The notes below the pieces were generated by a model. It searched no databases. It worked only from the letters and a program-made list of their open reading frames with translations, and was not told where the DNA came from. DNA of 59,679 nt from Micrococcales bacterium (GTDB lineage Bacteria > Actinomycetota > Actinomycetes > Actinomycetales > Microbacteriaceae): the NCBI GenBank assembly GCA_017306245.1, contig JAFKIY010000009.1, positions 1 to 59,679 of the forward strand, in the 5' to 3' direction. Position numbers and translations under genes: made by a program. Below are positions 1-7,700 of this stretch, piece by piece; position 1 is the stretch's first letter, and every line of letters starts with the position of its first letter.

Positions 1-102
1 GACCGGGTCACCGGTGAAATCCTCGGCATCTATGACATCAACCCGAACCACAACTACTGGGCCAACAAAACAAAGAAGCCCGGCCGCTGGCCGAGCAATT
101 AG
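1..102 (+). CDS. IS481-type transposase, C-terminal fragment
   Basis: The window opens inside an open frame that runs 33 codons to a TAG stop. The last residues follow the pattern x-T-G-E-I-L-x-x-x-x-I-x-P-x-x-x-Y, the usual C-terminus of IS481-family DDE transposases of actinobacteria. The body of the gene lies outside the window, so the catalytic triad cannot be checked. The stop overlaps the first of two terminal-repeat copies. The family call rests on this short tail and the repeat. Confidence 0.6.
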   Translation, partial: DRVTGEILGIYDINPNHNYWANKTKKPGRWPSN

Positions 103-149
103 TCAACGATGACGCGACTCATCTGTCAACGATGTCGCGACTCATCACA
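101..149. repeat. IS481-type right end, doubled terminal repeat
   Basis: Two imperfect tandem copies of a 22-25 bp sequence sit here: AGTCAACGATGACGCGACTC followed by ATC at 101-123, and TGTCAACGATGTCGCGACTC followed by ATCACA at 124-149. The second has the typical IS481 terminal inverted repeat form (TGTCAACGAT near the tip). The outer tip lies one base from the encoded CCA of the neighbouring tRNA gene. The left end is outside the window. Confidence 0.65.
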
Positions 150-150
150 G

Positions 151-226
151 TGGTGCGCCCGGAGGGATTTGAACCCCCGGCCTATTGATCCGTAGTCAAT
201 TGCTCTATCCGCTGAGCTACGGGCGC
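151..226 (-). tRNA. tRNA-Arg (anticodon ACG)
   Basis: The minus strand folds as a 76-nt cloverleaf: acceptor GCGCCCG pairs with CGGGCGC, D arm around TAGCTCAGCGGATAGAGCA, anticodon stem ATTGA/TCAAT enclosing loop CTACGGA (anticodon ACG), T arm with GGTTCAAATCC, discriminator A and encoded CCA. An IS481-type end abuts its 3' side. Confidence 0.95.
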
Positions 227-255
227 AGTCCTGCCGGCTGACGCCAACCTGAAAA

Positions 256-475
256 CTATACCAGCGGTAGCCCGCCGCGAGCGTCGAGCAGTTTCAGGTG
301 CCGCTTCAATGCCAGAAGGCGATACGAGGTGTCGATGAGTTCGGCGATCTCCTGCCACCCGGAACGTCGGCCGTCCCCAGGCCTGGACTTCCGTCACCTC
401 CGGATACGCCATGCAGAGCGAGCGCACCGACTCGAGGAGCGGGTCATCCGGCTCGATGACGGGAGGGTGTTCCAT
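256..475 (-). pseudogene. MmcQ/YjbR-family pseudogene with internal deletion
   Basis: The 5' part reads MEHPPVIEPDDPLLESVRS and continues to a G-R-P-T-F-R motif, the normal N-terminus of MmcQ/YjbR-like proteins (small alpha/beta DNA-binding-like fold). In another frame immediately downstream comes EIAELIDTSYRLLALKRHLK, the normal C-terminus, ending at a TAG stop. The middle of the roughly 120-aa family domain is missing and the two halves are out of frame, so this is a deletion plus frameshift remnant between the tRNA and the sigma factor. I see no compensating start for the C-terminal part. Confidence 0.7.
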
Positions 476-574
476 CCATCCACTGTATTCGCGGGCCCTG
501 TGCTCGGAGTGTGGAAACTGCGCTGCCGGGTCGTCCTGCCGAGTGTTCGCCAGGGCGCGGTTTACGATCATCCG

Positions 575-1171
575 GTGGCGTCTCCGAGCAACGATAATGC
601 GCGCGAATCAACGTTCGCCGCGACGGTCGCGGGCGCCCGCAACGCGGAACAGTGGGCATTCGCGACCCTTTGGGTGGAGTACGCGCCGGCAGTGAACGCG
701 TTCCTGAGGGCGCGAGGGTCACGCGAGGCCGAGGATCTCACGAGTGAAACGTTCATCGCCGTCTTTGATCGTCTCCCCCAGTTTGTCGGCGGCGAAGCGG
801 AGTTCCGGTCGTTCTTGTTCTCAATCGCCTATCGGCGTCTGGTGGACGAACTCCGGTTGCGCTCACGGCGCGGCGAGAGTTCCGAATGGTCGGCGGGTGG
901 CGACACCCGGCGGGCGGCAAGCGCGGAGCACGACGCGCTGGAGCGCGTGGGGGACGCGGCGGTTCGGCAGATCATCGAGTCGCTGCCGGAAGATCAGCGA
1001 AATGTCATGGCTTTGCGGATCATCGCCGACCTCTCCATCGAGCAGATTTCGGAGGTTCTGGACAAGCGGCCGGGCGCGATTAAAGCGCTCCAGCGGAGGG
1101 CACTGGATCGGCTGCGAAAAAACTTTCCGCCAAGCCGTACCCCTGACGACAACTTTTTCGATGGCAGGTAG
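575..1171 (+). CDS. ECF-like RNA polymerase sigma-70 family factor
   Basis: The product has a sigma region 2 (FATLWVEYAPAVNAFLRARG, then DLTSETFIAVFDRLPQF and FRSFLFSIAYRRLVDELR) and a C-terminal region 4 helix-turn-helix (LPEDQRNVMALRIIADLSIE, then ISEVLDKRPGAIKALQRRAL). It should direct RNA polymerase to a small regulon. The GTG at 575 gives about 198 aa, normal for this class. The frame stays open far upstream without a better Shine-Dalgarno, so the start is uncertain. Four bases separate its stop from the next gene, whose membrane protein is a plausible regulator or coupled partner. Confidence 0.8.
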   Translation: MASPSNDNARESTFAATVAGARNAEQWAFATLWVEYAPAVNAFLRARGSREAEDLTSETFIAVFDRLPQFVGGEAEFRSFLFSIAYRRLVDELRLRSRRGESSEWSAGGDTRRAASAEHDALERVGDAAVRQIIESLPEDQRNVMALRIIADLSIEQISEVLDKRPGAIKALQRRALDRLRKNFPPSRTPDDNFFDGR

Positions 1172-1175
1172 TGAG

Positions 1176-1886
1176 ATGAGATTACGCAGAATTTCCGAAC
1201 GCGATGCCGAGGCGGTCCTTTCCGGACACGCCCCAGTTTCGCGTCCGGAACTTGCGCCACTCGCGGACTCAATCGCCGAATATCGAGCGGCAGCTTATGG
1301 CTCGCCTGCACGACCTTCCGCTGAATTGGCGTCCCGACTTGGTGCACTGGGGGATTCCAGAATTGCATCTCGCACTGAATCGCAGCCGGGGAACGGCGAA
1401 TCACGAAAGAGAGTCAATATGTTTTCATCGATTGCAGGACTGGGCCTGGCGGCCAAGATCGCGCTCGGCGCGGGCGTGGCCGTAGCAGCGACGGCGGGGG
1501 CTGGCGCTGCCGGGGTTCTCCCCGCTGGCGCTCAGGATGCTTTCGACACTGTCGTGTCGAGTGTGGTGCCGGGTTCGCATGTCCACGAATCCACAGAATC
1601 AGGAACGGATGACGGCACGAATGCCCCCGAACCGACAAAGACCGACCACCCGGACAACTTCGGTGGTTGGGTTTCTGAGCGCGCGAAGGACCCGGACAAA
1701 GTTGGAAAGACGTTCGGTCAAGAGACTTCCGAGGCCGCACACCAGAACGGAAACGGTCACGGGCCGTCGACCGAAGACCGTGGTGGCAACAAGGGCTCGG
1801 ACTCGGGCAGCGAGGCCGACAACGGTGACGACTCAGGCGATGCAGGCGGTCACGGAAAGTTGGAGGGGACGCCAGAGAAGCCTTGA
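1176..1886 (+). CDS. Sigma-factor-linked membrane protein with acidic low-complexity tail
   Basis: The 236-aa product has a basic cytoplasmic N-terminus of about 85 residues (MRLRRISERDAEAVLSGHAP), one hydrophobic helix (GLGLAAKIALGAGVAVAATA) and an external tail rich in Asp, Glu, Gly, Asn and Ser. Starting 4 nt after a sigma-factor gene, it occupies the anti-sigma position, but no zinc-binding anti-sigma motif (HxxxCxxC) or RskA/RsdA-like domain is visible. The family is unrecognised; a membrane-bound regulator of the upstream sigma factor is inferred from position. A strong hairpin follows. Confidence 0.6.
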   Translation: MRLRRISERDAEAVLSGHAPVSRPELAPLADSIAEYRAAAYGSPARPSAELASRLGALGDSRIASRTESQPGNGESRKRVNMFSSIAGLGLAAKIALGAGVAVAATAGAGAAGVLPAGAQDAFDTVVSSVVPGSHVHESTESGTDDGTNAPEPTKTDHPDNFGGWVSERAKDPDKVGKTFGQETSEAAHQNGNGHGPSTEDRGGNKGSDSGSEADNGDDSGDAGGHGKLEGTPEKP

Positions 1887-1906
1887 CGCACAAGGTTGGT
1901 TAGATG

Positions 1907-1941
1907 ATCGGGGCCACCCCATTCGGGGTGGCCCCGATTTT
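1907..1941. terminator. Intrinsic terminator after the sigma/membrane-protein pair
   Basis: A perfect 14-bp stem (ATCGGGGCCACCCC / GGGGTGGCCCCGAT) with a 4-nt loop is followed by TTTTCG on the plus strand. It lies 20 nt after the plus-strand operon. The gene on the other side is convergent, so it may work both ways. Confidence 0.85.
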
Positions 1942-2008
1942 CGTTGAGGCGCACGAATTGTCGAGTCGGCCCAAAACCGCTTGGAATCGAACCTCCGCGT
2001 GTGTGGAG

Positions 2009-2704
2009 TTAGCCCCAGGCGCTGGCTGGCGCAGTGAATTCGGCAACGGGCGAGTAGTGCCAGTGTCCGCCGTTCGCATAGTGACCGGATGCCCACGGCG
2101 AGGCCCAGATCGCGCTCTCGGTGACGTTCGTGGGGGCATCCGCCGCGAGCGCGGCAACGATCGCCGCGTACCCCGGGTGCCCGTGAAGCGCTTTCGCCGC
2201 ATTCTCGGCCGCGATCAGAAGGTTCGCGTAGCTGCCGGTGCCACCGCCTCCGCCTGAGCCCCACCCGTTGTTGAGGGGGTTGTTGCGGTTCCACCAGTTG
2301 TTGGGTCCGTTCTCCTGGCGCATCCACCGGGTGATCACGGTGACATTGTTTTCGGTGACCGGCCAACCGCCGTCGAGGAGCACAATTTTGGCCCAGTCGT
2401 AGTTGGTGCCGTGCCTGGCCAGCTGGGGGACGCCGGGCATGACGTTGTAGTTGTCGCGGGTGACGGATGCCGGCACGGCCGTATCCTTGACGGTCACCGT
2501 TTGCGCGTGGCGAGCGTTGTATCCGGCGAGAATATCCTTCGCCGTTGCCGGGCCGGGCGGGGCAATAACAGTGATGGCGAGAAACCCGAAAGCAAGCACA
2601 CTCGCACCCAGGGCGCGGCGCTCACGGACGAACCAGGATGTGCGGATGCGCTCCGCCGCATCGCGGAGTCGCGAGGGCAGTGCATGTCGTGGTGTCTGCT
2701 GCAT
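2009..2704 (-). CDS. Secreted protein with possible lysozyme-like fold
   Basis: The 231-aa product starts with a long signal-anchor: an Arg-rich N-terminus, then hydrophobic residues around 33-48 (LGASVLAFGFLAITVIAPPG). The exported part has W-M-R-Q-E-N-G-P-N-N-W-W-N-R-N-N-P-L-N-N-G around residues 128-148, a poly-Gly turn, and a terminal segment rich in Trp, His and Tyr. The Glu-Asn pattern recalls secreted phage-tail or lysozyme-superfamily proteins of actinobacteria, but no catalytic signature can be assigned. Role unknown; peptidoglycan-related is a guess. Confidence 0.6.
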   Translation of the reverse strand: MQQTPRHALPSRLRDAAERIRTSWFVRERRALGASVLAFGFLAITVIAPPGPATAKDILAGYNARHAQTVTVKDTAVPASVTRDNYNVMPGVPQLARHGTNYDWAKIVLLDGGWPVTENNVTVITRWMRQENGPNNWWNRNNPLNNGWGSGGGGGTGSYANLLIAAENAAKALHGHPGYAAIVAALAADAPTNVTESAIWASPWASGHYANGGHWHYSPVAEFTAPASAWG

Positions 2705-2810
2705 AGTTTGGGTCCGAGGGAGGGCCGTCGCCGCTCACATCCGCCAGCGAGACTAACAACGCTGAGTGGGAGGCTGCTGAGAAAATTTCCCCGGCGACCG
2801 AGGTGGGCCT

Positions 2811-3731
2811 TCACTCTTGCAAAGCATAGAGGCCGGCGCCGGCGACGGTCGCCAGCGGTCCCAAGGTTGCACTGTGGATGGCTGCCCGCGACGGGCCGGG
2901 TAGAGCTGCAGCTGCGTAAGCCGCCCGGACGGCTTCCAGGTACAGTTCGCCAATCGAAGCGACACCGCCGCCAATGACGACCGCATCAAGATCCTCGAGA
3001 TTCATGGCATCGGCAAGCCCAACACCCAGAATCGCCGCCGCGGAATGTATGACTTCGCACGCCACTACATCACCACCCAAGTGTTCGCCGCCCGCCGCAA
3101 GAGCAGCGATTTCTTTCAGACGGAACTTCCGACCCGTGGCGTCGGCATATGCCTGCTCGATCGCCGGGCCGGACGCATACGCCTCAATGTGTCCGGCCTG
3201 ACCGCATGTGCACACTCGCGGGAGTTGGTTTCGCGCGGCGGTGTGCCCAAGAGACCCCGCGGTGCCGGACACCCCTGCCAAGAACTGGCCGTTTCGGTAG
3301 ATGGCCCCACCCACGCCCGTTCCAACTGTCACCATGAGAAACGACTCGAGCGACTTTCCAATGCCTAAACGAGCCTCACCAAGCGCCGCCGCATGAACAT
3401 CGTTTATTACCCGAACTGGCCGACCAAGTTCTTTCATCATGGACGGGCCAAGCTCGAATCCTTGCCAGCCCCGGATGGAGTTCGTGGCCGAAAGTATGGA
3501 ACCATCGGCGCCGATCACCCCTGCAGAACCCACCCCCACGGCAAGGGAAGCGTCGCCGACGCCCTCCAATGAATTCACCATCTCTACAGCCAACGCGACA
3601 ATTGTTTCGGGACCCGTGAATGCGGGCGTATCCTCGGTGATCACTGAACCATCAACAAGCCCACGGGAACCAATCACCCCGGCAGACATCTTTGTCCCAC
3701 CGATATCGATTCCGATTGCGAGCGCCATCAT
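2811..3731 (-). CDS. nanK: ROK-family sugar kinase, probable N-acetylmannosamine kinase
   Basis: A 306-aa ROK kinase. The N-terminal phosphate loop is IGIDIGGTKMSAGVI, and VTVGTGVGGAIYRNG and the zinc-binding segment RVCTCGQAGHIEAYASG are visible. The ROK motif C-x-C-G-x-x-G-C-x-E has His in place of the last Cys, seen in many actinobacterial members. Its ATG overlaps the stop of nanE by 4 nt, and it is the last gene of the ABC/nanE operon. Together these predict phosphorylation of N-acetylmannosamine before epimerisation; glucokinase-type activity cannot be excluded. Confidence 0.8.
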   Translation of the reverse strand: MMALAIGIDIGGTKMSAGVIGSRGLVDGSVITEDTPAFTGPETIVALAVEMVNSLEGVGDASLAVGVGSAGVIGADGSILSATNSIRGWQGFELGPSMMKELGRPVRVINDVHAAALGEARLGIGKSLESFLMVTVGTGVGGAIYRNGQFLAGVSGTAGSLGHTAARNQLPRVCTCGQAGHIEAYASGPAIEQAYADATGRKFRLKEIAALAAGGEHLGGDVVACEVIHSAAAILGVGLADAMNLEDLDAVVIGGGVASIGELYLEAVRAAYAAAALPGPSRAAIHSATLGPLATVAGAGLYALQE

Positions 3732-4429
3732 GACTTTGGGGTGAGTCCGCGTGGGCTTGCCCCGATAAAGCGCGCCGCGATGGCGGACGGATCAGAGATT
3801 GCGCCACCAACAACAACAGAAAACGCGCCCAAATCAAAAGCAGAGCTCACCTCGGAGAGTGTACGGTAACGTCCTTCAGCCACCACACGCACGCCAGCGT
3901 CAGCGAGGCGGGACACAAGGTCAAGATCAGGGCCGCCGTCGAACGAACCAGACTCCGGTGTGTAACCGGAAAGAGTCGTTCCTACAAGCGCCGCGCCGGT
4001 TTCCCAGGCTCGCCGCCCCTCCTCGAGCGTCGACACATCTGCCATAACAGGAAGTCCCGTCTCTCGAGCAACAGTTGCAATGAGGGAGAAATTCTCGCCC
4101 AGAACCTCTGTCGTCGCATCAAGAGCAATGATGTCGGCGCCGGCCTCAGCGAGACCCGCCGCAAGCGCGAGGCTGGGGGTAATCACATTCCGCCGATCAC
4201 TCGTCACCTTGTGCAATCCGATAATCGGCAGGTCGGTCAACAGCCGCACAGCGCGAATATCCTCAGGACCGTTCAGGCGGAGTCCAGCGGGTTGCGATTC
4301 AAGGATCGCCTCCGACATTGCGACAATTATTGGCGTCGAACGAAGCGGGCTACCTGCCCGCGCCTGCACCGAAACAACAAGCCCTCCTTCAAGCAAATCT
4401 ATGACAGAGCTGGATATGCCGTCGATCAT
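3728..4429 (-). CDS. nanE: Putative N-acetylmannosamine-6-phosphate 2-epimerase
   Basis: The 233-aa TIM-barrel protein has NanE landmarks: an N-terminal LEGGLVVSVQARAGSPL, then GLRLNGPEDIRAV, LPIIGLHK, GADIIALDAT, LVGTTLSGYT, VVAEGRY and a final phosphate-binding AFSVVVGGAISDP. The enzyme converts ManNAc-6-P to GlcNAc-6-P, linking sialic-acid or amino-sugar breakdown to the nag pathway. It overlaps the upstream permease and the downstream kinase by 4 nt each, so the three are translationally coupled. No sialate lyase is present in the window. Confidence 0.9.
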   Translation of the reverse strand: MIDGISSSVIDLLEGGLVVSVQARAGSPLRSTPIIVAMSEAILESQPAGLRLNGPEDIRAVRLLTDLPIIGLHKVTSDRRNVITPSLALAAGLAEAGADIIALDATTEVLGENFSLIATVARETGLPVMADVSTLEEGRRAWETGAALVGTTLSGYTPESGSFDGGPDLDLVSRLADAGVRVVAEGRYRTLSEVSSAFDLGAFSVVVGGAISDPSAIAARFIGASPRGLTPKS

Positions 4430-5289
4430 TTAAACGCCCCCGTACTGATTCCTCCGATGAAGAACCGCTGGCCCAGAAGAAACAGCAGCAGCGCAGGAAG
4501 CGTGAAGAGGACACACGCGGCCATCAACGGCCCCCACGCAACAGTGTTTTGGCCAAAGAACGAATAGAGCCCAATGGATAGCGTGTAAGTGGACGCGTCA
4601 TTCAAGTAAATCAGCGGGTTGAGGAAGTCCGTCCACGCCCACATGAATTGGAAAATCGCGGCAGTGATAATCGCAGGACGTGCGATAGGAAGAACAATTG
4701 TGGCGTAGGTGCGAAACTCCGATGCTCCATCAATACGCGCCGCCTCGATCAATTCATCGGGCACACCCAACAGAAATTGGCGAATCAAAAAGATGAAGAA
4801 GGGAGTGCCGAGGAATGCCGGAATGATCAACGGCAGATATGTCCCCACTGCCCCCAATCCGTTCCAAATGAGAAAGATCGGGATCATCGTCACCTGGGGC
4901 GGCAACATCATCGTGGCAAGAACGATGATCAACAGCGGTCTTGCACCGCGCCACCGCACTTTAGCCAGTGCGTAGGCGACCAGGGGGCACGCTAGCACAG
5001 TTCCCAGGACACTCATCCCGCTGATGAACAGTGTGTTGGCCAGGTACCGCCACACCGGAATCTGATCGAACGCCTCCGCAAAGTTGGCCAACGTCCACTC
5101 TCTGGGCCACAAGTTCGGCGGCGCGTGGAAGACATCCGAAGGCAGTTTAAAGGCAGTGGAAACCATGGTGAGCAGCGGGAAAAGGAAAACCAGTGCGAGA
5201 AGAATCACGAGGGTGTAGCGGCGAATTTGGCGCAACCTATGGCGAGACGGAGTTCGCTTCCCGGGCGCTCGAGCGTCGACTTGCGGCAT
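4426..5289 (-). CDS. Carbohydrate ABC transporter permease, MalG type
   Basis: An inner-membrane permease of about 287 aa with six predicted helices. The first follows a basic N-terminus (RYTLVILLALVFLFPLLTMV), and the EAA loop reads LIEAARIDGASEFRTYATIV before the fifth helix. It ends 4 nt inside nanE. The ATG at 5289 is chosen because it lies past the upstream permease stop; GTG codons at 5298 and 5319 are alternatives. It pairs with the MalF-type permease upstream. No ATPase is encoded here, so a shared MsiK-type ATPase encoded elsewhere is inferred, as is common in actinobacteria. Confidence 0.9.
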   Translation of the reverse strand: MPQVDARAPGKRTPSRHRLRQIRRYTLVILLALVFLFPLLTMVSTAFKLPSDVFHAPPNLWPREWTLANFAEAFDQIPVWRYLANTLFISGMSVLGTVLACPLVAYALAKVRWRGARPLLIIVLATMMLPPQVTMIPIFLIWNGLGAVGTYLPLIIPAFLGTPFFIFLIRQFLLGVPDELIEAARIDGASEFRTYATIVLPIARPAIITAAIFQFMWAWTDFLNPLIYLNDASTYTLSIGLYSFFGQNTVAWGPLMAACVLFTLPALLLFLLGQRFFIGGISTGAFK

Positions 5290-5305
5290 GGGGGACACCG
5301 TCGCG

Positions 5306-6265
5306 TTAATTGTTGGCACTGTGCACCCACTTCTTCGAGGTGGCAAGCACGATAAGTGTGATCACCAAAGTCAGCACGAACAGGATCCAGGCCATCCCCG
5401 ATGCGTAACCCATTTTGAGAAACGCGAAGGCGTTCTGGTACAGCGACATCGCGAAGGTCAACATGGACCCTCCGGGCCCCGCCGACGGGGTATTGAGTCG
5501 TTGCTGAGCGAGGATGAACGGCTGGGTAAAGATCTGGAGGAAGGCAATCAAGGTGACGATCACTTGAAAGAGAGTGACCGGGCTGATCATCGGCCAGGTG
5601 ACATTGAGGAACCTTCGCCAGGCACCGGCACCGTCAATTTCCGCCGCTTCGTAAAGTTCTTGTGGAACATCCTTGAGTGCCGCGAGATAGATAATTGTGG
5701 TCCCGCCAACCGTCCAGAAGGTCATCAGCAGGATTGCGGGCTTTGTCCAATCCGGTTCCTGTAGCCAGGCCGGGCCGTCAATCCCGAACAACCCAAGGAA
5801 ATAGTTGAGGAATCCGTACTGCGTATTGAGCAGCCAGCGCCAGAGATAGCCGCCGACCACGATGGGCACGATAGAAGGCAAATAGACGAGGGCCCGATAC
5901 AGAGGCTGCCCCTTGACCGGAAAATTCAAGAGGTGTGCACCCGCAAGCGAGATGATGATTGCCAAGGGAACACCGATGACAGTGAGGTACAGCGTGTTCC
6001 CCAGAGACTGCCAAAATGTTGGATTTCCGAACATTTGCGAATAGTTGTCCAGGCCGACCCAGCGCGGTGTCTGGAACAGGTTGAAGTCCGTGAAGCTGTA
6101 GAACGCGGAAGCGGCAATCGGGTACGCAAACAGGAAGAGAAATCCGATTATGAAGGGGGAAGCAAACGCAAGCCCGAGCCACAGTGCCCGGCGGGACGAG
6201 CGATCGCCCGGCTTCCGCGCCGACGAAGGTATCGTCTGTGCGGAAGCCGGGCGACGCAGTGACAC
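5306..6265 (-). CDS. Carbohydrate ABC transporter permease, MalF type
   Basis: A 319-aa permease with a basic, Ser-rich N-terminus, an initial helix (ALWLGLAFASPFIIGFLFLF) and the EAA motif ELYEAAEIDGAGAWRRFLNV. It forms the heterodimeric channel with the MalG-type subunit. It lies 12 nt after the lipoprotein gene and 16 nt before the next permease. The substrate is inferred from nanE/nanK to be an amino sugar or a glycan containing one. Confidence 0.9.
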   Translation of the reverse strand: MSLRRPASAQTIPSSARKPGDRSSRRALWLGLAFASPFIIGFLFLFAYPIAASAFYSFTDFNLFQTPRWVGLDNYSQMFGNPTFWQSLGNTLYLTVIGVPLAIIISLAGAHLLNFPVKGQPLYRALVYLPSIVPIVVGGYLWRWLLNTQYGFLNYFLGLFGIDGPAWLQEPDWTKPAILLMTFWTVGGTTIIYLAALKDVPQELYEAAEIDGAGAWRRFLNVTWPMISPVTLFQVIVTLIAFLQIFTQPFILAQQRLNTPSAGPGGSMLTFAMSLYQNAFAFLKMGYASGMAWILFVLTLVITLIVLATSKKWVHSANN

Positions 6266-6277
6266 TAGTTTTCCTGC

Positions 6278-7561
6278 CTACTTGGAGTAGCTCGAAACGC
6301 GAGACTCAACCTGTTCCAAAGCTTTCTTGGGGGTCTCGTTCCCGCTGGCTATCGAGTCGAACGCCTTATTCAGATCGGTCATGTACTCGCCGGCGCTGAC
6401 CGCACTGGAGGGCGCATAGGCGTTGGGGCTCTTCAGCGCATCTGCGAAGGCGCTGAAGTTCTCAATGGCAGAGTAGTCGGCTGAGCTATCCAGCAGGGAC
6501 GTCAGCGCTGGCATGTTTCCAAGCGCAACCGTGAACGCCTTCATCGCATCCGGGCTCACCATGTAGGCGAGGAACTTTGCTGCCGCTTCCTTGTGCTTGG
6601 AATTGGCGGGGATGAATAGCGTGCTTGCGGTCACCTCAGTTGTGTCCTTGTATTGAGGGGATGCGCCCGGAATCGTGATCACTCCCCACTCCAGGCCGGG
6701 TGCAACTTTCGGGATGCCCACGCCATTCCACTCGCCGTCGATCCGCATCGCCAGTTTTCCGCTGAAGAACGGGTCCTGGTCCGATTGGTATTGCCCGTAT
6801 CCGGCCACAAACTTCGCGATCTTGTCGGGTCCGATCTTGTTGACGAGGTTCTGGTACCAGGTCATCGCCTGGATGTTGCCGTCGTTCAACGGTGTGGGCT
6901 GCCCGTCCTTGTCCCACCACGATCCGCCAAATGCCGCGGCGATCATCCGCTGGGTTGCACCTGGTGCGGCCTCACCCAGGCCAAGCTGGGTGATGTTTCC
7001 GTCTGCATCGGTCTTGGTTAGAGCGAGGGCGGCATCGGCGAGCTCATCCATTGTCGTCGGCACCTGAACGCCGGCATCCGCAAACATCTTCTTGTTGTAC
7101 ATCAACAGTTGGCTGTGAATTGCAATGGGAAGAGAGTAGGTCTTTCCTCCGTACTTCATTTGAGTCAAGGAGCTGGGGACGAAGCCGCTCATGTCGATGT
7201 TGTAGTCATCGAGGGGCGCCAGGATCCCCTTGGATGCCCAGGAACCAACAACATCGCCGAAGTTGTCGGAGATGTCGAATGACCCGTTGGACGAGGACAT
7301 CGACGTCAGCTGCTTCTGAAAGTCAGGGCTGGAGACTCCGATAACCTTGACCTCGCTCTGACTCGCGTTGTAGTCGGCGATAATCTTTTCCAAGGACTCT
7401 GCTTCTGGTCCGGACCAAAGGTAGGAGAACGTAATTGTGGTTGTTCCTTGCGATCCGTCACTACCCCCGCCGGTGGAACACGCAGCCAGCGGGGCAATGA
7501 CCATTAGACCTGAAACGGAAAGCGCAGCTGCTCGCGCCCTGCGAGACCATTTGGACTTCAT
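6278..7561 (-). CDS. Extracellular sugar-binding lipoprotein of an ABC importer
   Basis: A 427-aa solute-binding protein. The ATG at 7561 is preceded by GGAG at good spacing. The N-terminus MKSKWSRRARAAALSVSG leads to a lipobox LAAC followed by a Gly/Ser linker, so it is a membrane-anchored lipoprotein. The body resembles SBP family 1 (TITFSYLWSGPEAESLEKII near the start, and F-F-S-G-K-L-A-M-R-I-D-G-E-W mid-protein). First gene of the importer operon; its upstream region carries two GntR-type palindromes. Confidence 0.92.
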   Translation of the reverse strand: MKSKWSRRARAAALSVSGLMVIAPLAACSTGGGSDGSQGTTTITFSYLWSGPEAESLEKIIADYNASQSEVKVIGVSSPDFQKQLTSMSSSNGSFDISDNFGDVVGSWASKGILAPLDDYNIDMSGFVPSSLTQMKYGGKTYSLPIAIHSQLLMYNKKMFADAGVQVPTTMDELADAALALTKTDADGNITQLGLGEAAPGATQRMIAAAFGGSWWDKDGQPTPLNDGNIQAMTWYQNLVNKIGPDKIAKFVAGYGQYQSDQDPFFSGKLAMRIDGEWNGVGIPKVAPGLEWGVITIPGASPQYKDTTEVTASTLFIPANSKHKEAAAKFLAYMVSPDAMKAFTVALGNMPALTSLLDSSADYSAIENFSAFADALKSPNAYAPSSAVSAGEYMTDLNKAFDSIASGNETPKKALEQVESRVSSYSK

Positions 7562-7603
7562 GATGTACTCCATTCGGTGTAAGGATGCGCATAACCGGGG
7601 AAC

Positions 7604-7615
7604 TGGAATAGACCA
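7604..7615. promoter_or_regulatory. Candidate GntR operator, proximal to the binding-protein gene
   Basis: TGGAATAGACCA matches the HutC/NagR-type operator TGGTATAGACCA at 11 of 12 positions. It lies 43 bp upstream of the lipoprotein ATG, where it could block transcription of the importer operon. Inferred from consensus and from the adjacent GntR/UTRA gene. Confidence 0.6.
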
Positions 7616-7668
7616 AGTTTGCGCCTTGCCGGAAATATTGACATAGGTGTTGGACGGTGTCAAGATAT

Positions 7669-7680
7669 TGGTCAGTACCA
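7669..7680. promoter_or_regulatory. Candidate GntR operator, proximal to the regulator gene
   Basis: TGGTCAGTACCA is a palindrome with TGGT/ACCA half-sites, as bound by HutC-subfamily GntR regulators. It is 20 bp upstream of the GntR start codon, suggesting autoregulation. The first operator-like site lies 53 bp away, so the pair brackets the divergent promoter region. Confidence 0.65.
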
Positions 7681-7700
7681 TTTTGAATGAGAGGAAATAG

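Noticed and set aside
1965..2010. tRNA T-arm-like GGTTCGATTCC on the minus strand just after the terminator
   Set aside because: The flanks do not form a T stem, and no acceptor, D or anticodon arm can be drawn around it.
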